Source: an uncultured archaeon (GTDB lineage: Archaea; Thermoproteota; CALKCG01; B24). Taken from it: a stretch of DNA of 11,660 bases. The stretch spans positions 1 to 11,660 of the forward strand of contig CALKCG010000191.1 of the NCBI GenBank assembly GCA_938082915.1. Reading direction: 5' to 3'. A model generated the notes under the pieces. The model ran no database searches, was not told where the DNA came from, and saw only the letters and a list, made by a program, of their open reading frames with translations. How positions within the stretch are numbered: position 1 is the first letter of the stretch; every line of letters starts with the position of its first letter. Of this stretch, positions 1-7,072 are shown one piece after another. The translations under genes and the position numbers were made by a program.

Positions 1-473
1 TTAAAATTCAAAATAGAATAATCGATGTAGAAGGATATTCGAGCGTCATTGAAAACGGCTTCAACCTCGTCAGACCGATAAGGACAATTCCTCAGGTTAA
101 AGAAGGCTTTGTAAGGATAGTTAACGTTAGACATTGGAGGGCTCCAAGCATACCCCTCTATACCCAAGGCGATATAATAGCTTTAATGAGAGAAAGAGGC
201 ATAGGCAGACCTTCAACTTACGCTAAGATAGTGGAAACCCTCTTCGAACGAGGGTATATATTAGCCTCTAAAAATAGGAAATCCCTCATACCTACTAGAA
301 TGGGTATAAACGTCTTCAACTACTTAAACGATAGATTCGAACCATTCATCGCCGAAGAGACCACTAGAAAGCTTGAGGAAGCCATGTGGCTTATAGAAAA
401 CGGAAAATTAAACTACCAAGACGTCATAAGAACGCTTAGAATTGAAATAGATAGTATAAGGAGCATGTCATAG
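1..473 (+). CDS. rgy: Reverse gyrase, C-terminal end (partial, 5' end outside window)
   Basis: The reading frame is open from base 3 to the TAG at 471-473, giving 156 residues of a protein that starts upstream of the window. It matches the end of the type IA topoisomerase half of reverse gyrase, the ATP-dependent enzyme that puts positive supercoils into DNA. Visible blocks are PLYTQGDIIALMRERGIG (visible residues 51-68), GRPSTYAKI (69-76), a LIPTRMG turn (95-101) and the terminal EETTRKLEEAMWLIENGKLNYQ stretch (118-139), whose wording is that of reverse gyrase rather than bacterial TopA. No C-terminal zinc finger follows, which also fits. The catalytic Tyr and the helicase half lie outside the window. 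The gene ends 7 bp from the convergent M20 gene. Family assignment is strong. An ordinary archaeal topoisomerase I is the only serious alternative. Confidence 0.9.
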   Translation, partial: KIQNRIIDVEGYSSVIENGFNLVRPIRTIPQVKEGFVRIVNVRHWRAPSIPLYTQGDIIALMRERGIGRPSTYAKIVETLFERGYILASKNRKSLIPTRMGINVFNYLNDRFEPFIAEETTRKLEEAMWLIENGKLNYQDVIRTLRIEIDSIRSMS

Positions 474-480
474 TAAGAAG

Positions 481-1665
481 TCAAGGATAAGTGGAAATGT
501 ATTCTAAAAGCACGTCTCTAACCAACGCCATGTGTTTAAGGTGTACAAACTCATCCACACCGTGGAAATTGGTATCTGGACCTATACATCCAAAGGAAAC
601 TACTGGTATCCCTTTCAATGCGAAGAACTTTCCATCGTTCCCTCCGAGCTCAGCGGCAATTGGGACTTCACATCCATAGATTTTTGAAACAGACTTCTTA
701 AACCTTAGGACAAATTCATGATCTGGTTTCGTATAGTAGCCTGAGCTTATGCGTATTCCGTGGATTTCAGCGTTTAAACCAAGGTTTTTAGTCAACGATA
801 GGAAGTAGGCTTTAAGTTCTTCAACAGCCTCCATAGGGTTTTCATCTGGTAGCGTTCTCATATCAAAACAGGCTTCAGCGTCGCCAGGTATAACATTGCT
901 TTTAACACCGGATCTGACCATCGTTATGCTGAATCTACCCCAAACCTTCTTAATGGGTGAATTCGGTGGGGAATCTATTTTTGAAAGCCTTGTAGATCTT
1001 AAATTTGAAAAGTCCTCCAATCCTTCGATTAGACGAGTCATACCGTATATAGGATTTACAGCCTTATGTGGATAACCGGCATGACCTTGAACTCCTTTAA
1101 CTCTAATCCAACCATTTACAACCCCGGAGGCTCCAATCGATACAAACTCTGGGCTTGCGTCTAAAATTACGGCTTCATCGCATTCAACTCTAACGTGGTT
1201 TACAAGATATCCTACTCCAAATTCACCGCCAACCTCTTCATCTGGAGAGGCTATTAGAATCACGTTTATCTTAGCTTTTTCACCTACGAGCCTTAAAGCT
1301 CCTAAGGCTGCTGCTATAGCGCCTTTATCATCAGCCGCTCCTCTACCGTAGGCTTTTCCATCTACGACCTTGAGCTTAAACGGGTTGCTGCTCCATCCAG
1401 CACCAGCGGGTACAATATCATAATGCGTAACCAGAGAAACTGTATGGTCTGAACCTACGTCGAGTTTAGCTATAACGTTAGGTCTATGCTTATTGTCATT
1501 CGCCAATTCCACGGAGTCATGTATGGAAACGCTTAACCCTAGTTTCCCAGCTTCTTCAGCTATGATACTTGCGCATTCACAATATCCAAGTTTAGATTCA
1601 GCATCCGTGTTTACAGATACGATTTTACTTAAAACTTCAATTTCATAGTTTAAATTACGGCTCAT
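481..1665 (-). CDS. M20-family zinc metallopeptidase / ArgE-DapE-type deacylase
   Basis: A 394-residue cytosolic hydrolase of the M20 di-zinc family, which cleaves amide bonds of N-acyl amino acids or short peptides. The metal-site motifs are complete: THYDIVPAG (H81, D83), GRGAADDKG (bridging D112), SPDEEVGG (catalytic E143, metal E144), VILDAS (D169) and the C-terminal NFHGVDE (H368). A lid/dimerisation segment lies at about 180-300, with VKGVQGHAGYPH (189-200) resembling the VKGKQGHVAYPH block of DapE. There is no signal peptide. Substrate cannot be read from motifs: succinyl-diaminopimelate desuccinylase, acetyl-ornithine or acetyl-lysine deacetylase and dipeptidase are all possible. The ATG at 1665 has no Shine-Dalgarno sequence. 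A TTATAA element about 36 bases upstream fits a promoter with a very short leader. It is transcribed divergently from the next gene and convergently with reverse gyrase. Confidence 0.88.
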   Translation of the reverse strand: MSRNLNYEIEVLSKIVSVNTDAESKLGYCECASIIAEEAGKLGLSVSIHDSVELANDNKHRPNVIAKLDVGSDHTVSLVTHYDIVPAGAGWSSNPFKLKVVDGKAYGRGAADDKGAIAAALGALRLVGEKAKINVILIASPDEEVGGEFGVGYLVNHVRVECDEAVILDASPEFVSIGASGVVNGWIRVKGVQGHAGYPHKAVNPIYGMTRLIEGLEDFSNLRSTRLSKIDSPPNSPIKKVWGRFSITMVRSGVKSNVIPGDAEACFDMRTLPDENPMEAVEELKAYFLSLTKNLGLNAEIHGIRISSGYYTKPDHEFVLRFKKSVSKIYGCEVPIAAELGGNDGKFFALKGIPVVSFGCIGPDTNFHGVDEFVHLKHMALVRDVLLEYISTYP

Positions 1666-1715
1666 AACGTTACCGGTAAAATCTTCAAATAGACGTCTGT
1701 TATAACAGTTTCCCC
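1666..1715. promoter_or_regulatory. Divergent promoter region with three perfect palindromes
   Basis: This 50-bp gap separates the start of the M20 gene (leftward) from the GTG of the deoxyribosyltransferase-like gene (rightward), so it must hold both promoters. Seen directly are the palindromes TTACCGGTAA (1670-1679), AGACGTCT (1691-1698) and CTGTTATAACAG (1697-1708), the last two overlapping. The TTATAA core of the third is centred about 37 bases from the M20 ATG, which is suitable for an archaeal TATA box with a start site near 1676. A regulator bound there would block it. The regulator role is inference. Confidence 0.5.
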
Positions 1716-2135
1716 GTGAAGCTTAGAGTCTTCTTAGCTGGGCCAATACATGGCTTCGAAGATAGGCAAGAATATAGAGTCCTGTTGACAGATATACTTG
1801 AGAAAGCCGGATGTGAAGTTGTAAATCCTTGGCAGAGGGAGAAGCTGATCTATCGTGGAGGTATTGAACCGAGTAAACTTAAAACGCTGGTTGAAAGAGA
1901 TCTTAGAGACATAGATGAATGCGACGTTTTCCTAGCCTATATGCCTACTCTAAGTGCGGGTATATGCATGGAGCTTTTCTACGCCAAACGGTCTGGGAAG
2001 AAAACAATGGTCATATGCGAAATCGAGAATCCAAGCCCTTGGATAGTAGCTCACGTAGATTACATGTTTAAATCGATTGAAGAGTTTAAACGATCGCTAG
2101 AATACGTTGTTCACAGTGGAAATACTAATAAGTAG
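1716..2135 (+). CDS. Nucleoside 2-deoxyribosyltransferase-like protein
   Basis: A 139-residue protein of the nucleoside 2-deoxyribosyltransferase fold (the family that also holds 2'-deoxynucleoside 5'-phosphate N-glycosidases such as DNPH1/Rcl). It has the N-terminal strand and phosphate/sugar loop VFLAGPIHG (5-13), the acidic RDLRDIDECDVFLAYM block (61-76, D70), and SAGICMELFYAKRSGKK (80-96), where E86 is in the position of the catalytic nucleophile. The family cleaves the N-glycosidic bond of deoxynucleosides or deoxynucleotides, in salvage or sanitation. Length is normal for the family. The start is GTG at 1716, placing Met two residues before the LRVFLAGP strand; no Shine-Dalgarno is seen, so the transcript may be leaderless. 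It precedes ilvE by 28 bp and probably shares its transcript. Transferase versus hydrolase activity is not decidable here. Confidence 0.82.
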   Translation: MKLRVFLAGPIHGFEDRQEYRVLLTDILEKAGCEVVNPWQREKLIYRGGIEPSKLKTLVERDLRDIDECDVFLAYMPTLSAGICMELFYAKRSGKKTMVICEIENPSPWIVAHVDYMFKSIEEFKRSLEYVVHSGNTNK

Positions 2136-2163
2136 TTCTTCCGGATTATTAGAAGACCCCTCT

Positions 2164-3075
2164 ATGTCTATATCTGAGGCTAAGTATATCTGGATGGATG
2201 GTGAACTCGTAGAATGGTCTGAAGCTAGAGTCCACGTAATGACTCACGCTCTCCACTACGGTACAGCTGTATTCGAGGGTATTAGAGGTTATTGGGATGA
2301 AGGTGTTTTAAAGGTATTCAGGCTTAGAGATCACATAGTAAGGCTTTTTAACTCGGCTAAAATCTTCTACATGGATATACCTTTCACTCAGACTCAAATA
2401 GAAAAAGCCGTAGTGGAGACGATTAAAGCGAATTCTATCAGGGAGAACTGCTATATTAGACCTATAGTCTACAGAGGCTACGGTGTCGTAGGTCTGAACC
2501 CCCTTAAAGCACCCGTAAAAGTCGCCATAGCGATCTTCCCATTTGGAAAGTATCTGGAGGAGAAAGGCGTTAAATGCTGCGTATCTTCATGGCGTAGAAT
2601 AGCCATAGACAGTCAGCCCCCATCAGCTAAAATTTGCGGAAACTACGTAAACTCATGCTTAGCTAAAGTAGAAGCCGTTTTAAATGGGTTTGACGAAGCT
2701 ATATTCCTCGACAACCACGGCTACGTCTGTGAAGGAACTGGTGAAAACATATTCATAGTGAAGAATCGCACTCTTTTAACTCCTCCAATTACTTCAGGCA
2801 TACTTGAGGGTATAACTCGAGACACTGTTATGAAGATAGCTGAAGACTTGGGGTTTAAAGTCCAGGAAAGGCTTATAGCTAGAAGTGAACTATACATATG
2901 CGATGAAGCCTTCTTCACGGGAACAGCTGCTGAGATAACGCCCATAGTAAGTATAGATCATCGGATTATTGGAGATGGCTCTCCAGGTCCCGTAACGAGG
3001 GAGATAAGAGGCTACTACTTTAAAGTGGTTCTGGGCAAAATTAATAAGTATGCTGATTGGATCGTTAAGGTTTAA
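2164..3075 (+). CDS. ilvE: Branched-chain amino acid aminotransferase (fold type IV)
   Basis: A 303-residue PLP enzyme that interconverts Val, Leu and Ile with their 2-oxo acids using 2-oxoglutarate/glutamate, the last step of their synthesis. Class IV landmarks, numbered from the ATG at 2164, are HALHYGTAVFEGIR (28-41), the PLP lysine K156 in SAKICGNYVNS, the CEGTGENIF block (189-197, with E190 near the PLP nitrogen), GILEGITRD (212-220) and FFTGTAAEITP (250-260). A longer frame opens at a TTG at 2107 inside the preceding gene, but homologues begin close to the YIWMDGELVEW block (8-18), so the ATG is chosen. No good Shine-Dalgarno precedes it. D-amino acid aminotransferase and aminodeoxychorismate lyase share the fold, but the wording fits IlvE best. 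Confidence 0.92.
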   Translation: MSISEAKYIWMDGELVEWSEARVHVMTHALHYGTAVFEGIRGYWDEGVLKVFRLRDHIVRLFNSAKIFYMDIPFTQTQIEKAVVETIKANSIRENCYIRPIVYRGYGVVGLNPLKAPVKVAIAIFPFGKYLEEKGVKCCVSSWRRIAIDSQPPSAKICGNYVNSCLAKVEAVLNGFDEAIFLDNHGYVCEGTGENIFIVKNRTLLTPPITSGILEGITRDTVMKIAEDLGFKVQERLIARSELYICDEAFFTGTAAEITPIVSIDHRIIGDGSPGPVTREIRGYYFKVVLGKINKYADWIVKV

Positions 3076-3208
3076 GCATTTAAATTCTATAGGTCTTGGT
3101 TAAGGACATGCATAGCATTATAATAGAGGAAACGGCTAAACCGCCTAATATAGTATGGATGAAAACGTTAAATCTCAGTCACAATACGTTATGATTGAGG
3201 TGTGTTAG
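3076..3208 (+). promoter_or_regulatory. Leader/promoter region of tldD-tldE with short in-frame ORF
   Basis: The 133 bp between ilvE and tldD hold TATA-like elements at 3078-3086 (ATTTAAATT) and 3116-3125 (CATTATAATA). The second would place transcription start near 3146-3152, just before an ATG at 3155. That ATG opens a 17-codon frame (MDENVKSQSQYVMIEVC) closed by TAG at 3206-3208, directly against and in frame with the TTG of tldD. No strong hairpin or T-run terminator for ilvE is visible. Promoter positions are inferred from spacing only. Confidence 0.4.
3197..3202 (+). promoter_or_regulatory. Shine-Dalgarno site that fixes the TTG start of tldD
   Basis: GAGGTG, complementary to the 3' end of archaeal 16S rRNA, ends 6 bases before the TTG at 3209. 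An in-frame TAG lies immediately upstream of that TTG, so no earlier start is possible, and the resulting N-terminus (MKDLLGKIVQKGL) is the usual one for archaeal TldD. Confidence 0.75.
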
Positions 3209-4600
3209 TTGAAAGATCTCCTTGGGAAGATTGTTCAGAAAGGACTCAGCGAAGGCACTAGCTTCTGTGAAGCAAGATACTTTGAAGAGAGAGTCAACAG
3301 TATAAGCGTTGAAAATGGTATTGCAAGAGTCTTATCTTCCGGAATATTGAGGGGAATTGGTATAAGGGTTATAGTTGGTGGACATTGGGGTTTTGCATCG
3401 ACGAATATACCTAGTAGAGAGAGCATTGAAAAAGCCTTGGAGGATGCGATAGGGGGAGCTAAATCCATAACATCTTTTGCTCGGGAGGAAGCGAGAATCG
3501 TTGAAGTAAAACCGTCAATCGACACTGTGGTACATGACGTGAAGATAAACCCGGAAGATGTAAGCCCAGAGGAGAAAGTTAAGAGAATGCTTGAATTGGA
3601 GAGAGATGCTAGAACATTCAGCGATAGAGTTAAAGACACTTTCATAAGCTATAGGGATATTGTAACTAGGGTAATCGTATGCAACTCCTTTGGAACGCTT
3701 GTTGAGGAGGTAACTCCGAGAACATCGATATACTGTCGAGTTATAGCGAAGGAGGGTGAAAACATGCAGGAGGGTTTTGAAGGGCTTGGAAATGTCATTG
3801 GGTATGAACTGGTCGAGGGGATAAACGTAGAGGATTTCTCTTTGAAGGCTGCTAGGAAGGCTGTAAGCCTTTTAAGCGCTCATCCGCCACCAAGAGGCAC
3901 CTATCCGGTTGTTGTAGATCCAAGGGTCGGCGGTTTATTCATCCATGAGGCTATTGGCCATAATAGTGAAGGCGATTTAGTATTCAGTGGTCAATCGATA
4001 ATATCTGATAAAATGCATCAGAAAATAGCGAGTCAACTCGTAACGATAATCGACGATCCGACTAGAAGAAACTACGGGCATTTCATATACGACCATGAAG
4101 GTGTGAAAGCAAAACCCCACGTAATTATGAAAGACGGTGTTTTAGTAGGTTTCCTACATTCACTTGAATCCGCTGCTAAGCTTGGCTGTGAACCTGAAGG
4201 TAGTGCTAGAGCCCAATCGCATCACTACCCGCCAATTGTACGTATGTCGAATACTTTTCTCGCAGCTGGAGATATGACGCTTGAGGAAATTCTTGAAGAT
4301 ATAGACTTAGGCATTTACTTATCCGGCTCTCAGTATGGTTATGTGGAGTCGCAGAAGGGTCAATTTACCTGTAAGGTTGAAGAGGCTTGGTTGATAGAGA
4401 AGGGCGATTTAACAGAGCACCTGAGGGATGTCGCTATAAGTGGATTGACACTTGAAGCCCTGAAAAATATAACGGCAGTCGGCAGAGACTTAAAGATGGA
4501 GATGCCTGGTACGTGCGGTAAATCTGGACAAGGAATGTACGTCGACGCTGGATCACCACACTTTAGGATAGACAGTATAGTTGTTGGTGGGAGGCGGTAG
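3209..4600 (+). CDS. tldD: TldD metalloprotease subunit
   Basis: A 463-residue protein, the catalytic half of the TldD/TldE heterodimeric zinc protease that degrades unfolded or short peptides threaded into a closed cavity. In bacteria the pair matures microcin B17 and degrades CcdA; archaeal substrates are not established. The zinc site is present: HEAIGH (H246, E247, H251) followed by NSEGD, and a cysteine ligand C436 in PGTCGKSGQG. The N-terminal domain (1 to about 220) includes ARYFEERVNSISVENG (22-37). The C-terminal half carries GVLVGFLHSLESAAKLG (310-326) and a GMYVDAGSPHFRI ending. The TTG start is supported by GAGGTG upstream and an in-frame stop abutting it. tldE begins three bases after the stop, so the two subunits are co-translated. 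Length is usual. Confidence 0.93.
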   Translation: MKDLLGKIVQKGLSEGTSFCEARYFEERVNSISVENGIARVLSSGILRGIGIRVIVGGHWGFASTNIPSRESIEKALEDAIGGAKSITSFAREEARIVEVKPSIDTVVHDVKINPEDVSPEEKVKRMLELERDARTFSDRVKDTFISYRDIVTRVIVCNSFGTLVEEVTPRTSIYCRVIAKEGENMQEGFEGLGNVIGYELVEGINVEDFSLKAARKAVSLLSAHPPPRGTYPVVVDPRVGGLFIHEAIGHNSEGDLVFSGQSIISDKMHQKIASQLVTIIDDPTRRNYGHFIYDHEGVKAKPHVIMKDGVLVGFLHSLESAAKLGCEPEGSARAQSHHYPPIVRMSNTFLAAGDMTLEEILEDIDLGIYLSGSQYGYVESQKGQFTCKVEEAWLIEKGDLTEHLRDVAISGLTLEALKNITAVGRDLKMEMPGTCGKSGQGMYVDAGSPHFRIDSIVVGGRR

Positions 4601-4603
4601 AGG

Positions 4604-5950
4604 ATGGCAGAAGTAGATTTAGTTACACCGGTGGAGAAAGCTATGCGTATGCTTTCTCGATTCAATATGGACTTCTACGATGTATTTGCATCATACTCTC
4701 GATCATTAAACATCAGCATTCTTGGGAAGGGTATTAATGAAGCAACTTCACACGTAGATATAGGTATAGGTGTAAGAGTCTTTAAGAATAAAGGCATGGG
4801 GGTGGCTTTCTCACAAAGCCTAGAGGTCAATGATATAGAGACGGTTGTTAAACGGGCTGTTGGATTCGCTAGAGCCTCGCAACCAGACCCGTATTTTAAA
4901 GGTATACCAGGTCCATCGAAAGCCCCAGAAGTCCCAGGGCTATGCGACGATGAGGTAGTCAACCTTACACTGGAAACTGCAAGTCAAATATCGAAGGAAA
5001 TGATCGAGGCCGCTGAAAGTGTTCGAAGGGGGGCAATGTACTTTGGCGGGTTTAATGCAGGTCACGTTAAGGCGTATCTAAAATCCTCAACCGGTGTTTC
5101 AGTCGGTCTTGAAAAGACATATGTTTCAGTCAACATACAACCTGTATATAGAGAGGGGGATGATGTTGGGAGCTCTTACGAGTTTGACTATGGGATTTCA
5201 CTATCCGCGATAAATCCCCAGTGGGTTGGTAAGACGGCTGCCGAGAAGGCAATAGAACAGTTTGGCTCTAAGAAAGTTGAAAGCGGCTCTATGCCTCTAA
5301 TCTTACTACCTGAGGCATCTGGTACCTCACTATTCTCTAACCTACTAGCGGCTTTATCCGGAGAATCTGCTGTTAAAGGGAGAACTTTTGCATCTGGACT
5401 TCTAAATAAGCAAGTAGGACCTGAAAGTCTTGAGGTTTTAGATGATGGAACTATTCCAGGCGCTGTAGCAAGTAACACGTATGATGGTGAAGGTGTTCCC
5501 AGAAGGCCTTTGAAAGTCGTGGAAAGAGGTGTCGTGTTAACTTTCCTACACAACTCTTATTCCGCTGGTATAATGAACGTTGAATCAACTGGGCATGCTA
5601 TTAGAGGTGGTTACAGTGGCTACGTGGGCGCTGGACCAAGCAATATCAGAGTTAAACCTGGCGATAGTACACTGGAGGAAATGATCGCTGAAACTAGAAG
5701 AGGAATCTTAGTCACAAGAGCATCTTTAGTACCAAATATGGTCTCCGGAGAATTCTCATCGACTATTGATGAAGGCTTCTTAATAGAGAATGGTGAAAAG
5801 AAACATCCAGTTAAAAACCTTATGGCCGGTGGACACATACTAGACTTATTCAGAGGCATTGAACTCATATCTAAAGAAGGGCGAGTATTCGGTGGAGGAC
5901 ACTTCTTCCCAGCAGTAAAGATTAGAGAGGTTAAACTATCTGGAGAGTAA
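4604..5950 (+). CDS. tldE: TldE/PmbA, non-catalytic partner of TldD
   Basis: A 448-residue paralogue of TldD that completes the heterodimer. It keeps the family fold: an N-terminal domain with SLNISILGKGINEATSHVDI (34-53), a central MPLILLPEASGTSLFSNLL block (230-248) and C-terminal YDGEGVPRRP (293-302), VLTFLHNSYSAGI (311-323) and NLMAGGHILDLFRGIE (405-420). It lacks HExxxH: the corresponding place reads LPEASGTSLFSNL, as expected for the E subunit, which does not hold zinc. The ATG at 4604 follows the tldD TAG by three bases, with a GGTGGGAGG ribosome site at 4586-4594 inside the end of tldD. It ends 42 bp from the convergent deacetylase-family gene. No truncation is seen. Confidence 0.92.
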   Translation: MAEVDLVTPVEKAMRMLSRFNMDFYDVFASYSRSLNISILGKGINEATSHVDIGIGVRVFKNKGMGVAFSQSLEVNDIETVVKRAVGFARASQPDPYFKGIPGPSKAPEVPGLCDDEVVNLTLETASQISKEMIEAAESVRRGAMYFGGFNAGHVKAYLKSSTGVSVGLEKTYVSVNIQPVYREGDDVGSSYEFDYGISLSAINPQWVGKTAAEKAIEQFGSKKVESGSMPLILLPEASGTSLFSNLLAALSGESAVKGRTFASGLLNKQVGPESLEVLDDGTIPGAVASNTYDGEGVPRRPLKVVERGVVLTFLHNSYSAGIMNVESTGHAIRGGYSGYVGAGPSNIRVKPGDSTLEEMIAETRRGILVTRASLVPNMVSGEFSSTIDEGFLIENGEKKHPVKNLMAGGHILDLFRGIELISKEGRVFGGGHFFPAVKIREVKLSGE

Positions 5951-5992
5951 ACGTATACTAGGGTTCCCCTCATGGATAAGTGGAAGTAGAGC

Positions 5993-7060
5993 TTAAATCG
6001 TCCAATAGTTAGACATAGTTTTCCTCACGTCTTCTAAAGTCCGTAGGGCAGCATTTTTCAAGTTTTCAGGCATTTTCTGAGGGGGATCATTGACCTCTAT
6101 CGTTAAACCAGCCATGGTGGCTACAACGGATGATACTGCTTTCTCAAGAGCCTCATAGTCATAGCCTCCTTCGAGAACAGCTGAAAATTTCCCACCTGTG
6201 AGTCTTTCAGCCGTTTTCACAACCCACCTATAAATTTCAACGTAGCCTAAGCTTGACAGTCCTAGACCGGTTAACGGGTCGAGGTGGTGTGCGTCGAAGC
6301 CCGCCGATACAAGTATATAAGCTGGTTTAAATCGGTCCAAAATGGGGCCAACTATTTCGTTTAAAGCCTTCAGGTATATTTCTTCGTTAGAGTATGGTGG
6401 TAGTGGGAAGTTTACTTTAAATCCTTCCCCCTCTCCTATACCTACATCCTTGATGGAGCCGGTTCCTGGAAATATCCTGTCTTGGTGGAAACTCACATAG
6501 AGGACTTTAGAGGTCTTCTCGAAAATCTCCTGAGTACCATTACCATGATGTGCATCCATGTCTAATATAGCAACCTTGGTAACACCTCTAACCTCTATGA
6601 GGTGTTTAGCAGCTATAGCTATGTTATTAAATATGCAGAAACCGTAGGCCAACTCTGTTGAAGCGTGATGCCCCGGTGGTCTAACGAGGGCTATGGAATT
6701 TCGGTATCTTCCGTTTAAAACTTCATCTACAGCTTTCAAAGCACCGCCTACGGCGTAGCAGGCAACTTCAAAACTCCTCCTGCTACATACGACTCCGCCG
6801 CCCCAGGTTCCTAAAATTCCTCCACCTTTACGGCAAAACTCCTCTATGAAATCTACATACTTCCTGCTGTGTACAAGGCATAGCTCATCTACTCCAGCTT
6901 TCTGAGGTTTTTCAACTTTAATTTTAGGGTTTTCAAGTAATTTAAATTTTCTAAACCCCCTCAATATCGCTTTAAGTCTATCTGGGTTTTCAGGGTGCCC
7001 TGGACCAGTTAAATGGTCTAAGAATATGTTATCGTATACTATGAGTGTCTCATCCCCCAC
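5993..7060 (-). CDS. Histone deacetylase-fold amidohydrolase (AcuC/HDAC family)
   Basis: A 355-residue zinc amidohydrolase of the arginase/deacetylase fold, which removes acetyl groups from lysines, polyamines or small molecules. The active site is intact: RPPGHHAS (H131, H132), LDMDAHHGNGTQ (zinc ligands D169 and H171, with H172), VSAGFDAHHLDPL (zinc ligand D256) and LEGGYDY (transition-state tyrosine Y300). The N-terminus PGHPENPDRLK (20-30) is the usual substrate-rim block. Start is GTG at 7060, preceded by AAGGTGG with 5-base spacing; an ATG overlapping it is out of frame. The gene follows the radical SAM gene by 10 bp and its ribosome site begins in that gene's stop codon, so it is the second gene of that operon. 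Substrate is unknown; acetyl-polyamine or acetyl-lysine are candidates from the family. Confidence 0.92.
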   Translation of the reverse strand: MGDETLIVYDNIFLDHLTGPGHPENPDRLKAILRGFRKFKLLENPKIKVEKPQKAGVDELCLVHSRKYVDFIEEFCRKGGGILGTWGGGVVCSRRSFEVACYAVGGALKAVDEVLNGRYRNSIALVRPPGHHASTELAYGFCIFNNIAIAAKHLIEVRGVTKVAILDMDAHHGNGTQEIFEKTSKVLYVSFHQDRIFPGTGSIKDVGIGEGEGFKVNFPLPPYSNEEIYLKALNEIVGPILDRFKPAYILVSAGFDAHHLDPLTGLGLSSLGYVEIYRWVVKTAERLTGGKFSAVLEGGYDYEALEKAVSSVVATMAGLTIEVNDPPQKMPENLKNAALRTLEDVRKTMSNYWTI

Positions 7061-7065
7061 TTAAA

Positions 7066-7072
7066 CCACCTT
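7066..7072 (-). promoter_or_regulatory. Shine-Dalgarno site of the deacetylase-family gene
   Basis: On the minus strand AAGGTGG lies 5 bases before the GTG at 7060 and overlaps the TAA stop (7071-7073) of the radical SAM gene. It supports the GTG start and translational coupling of the two genes. Confidence 0.65.

Noticed and set aside
3235..3645. Open minus-strand frame of 136 codons inside tldD
   Set aside because: It lies antisense to a strongly conserved gene, has low-complexity Ser/Leu-rich content and no recognisable motif. The same applies to minus-strand frames at 4360-4665, 4675-4962, 5188-5553 and 5620-5973.
3155..4600. tldD with an N-terminal extension through TAG (readthrough or pyrrolysine)
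   Set aside because: TAG is a common ordinary stop here (reverse gyrase, deoxyribosyltransferase-like gene, tldD, purB all end in it). The TTG with its own GAGGTG gives the normal TldD N-terminus, and no recoding element is visible.
5951..5992. Possible bidirectional terminator between tldE and the deacetylase gene
   Set aside because: The 42-bp convergent gap has neither a stable hairpin nor a T-run on either strand.
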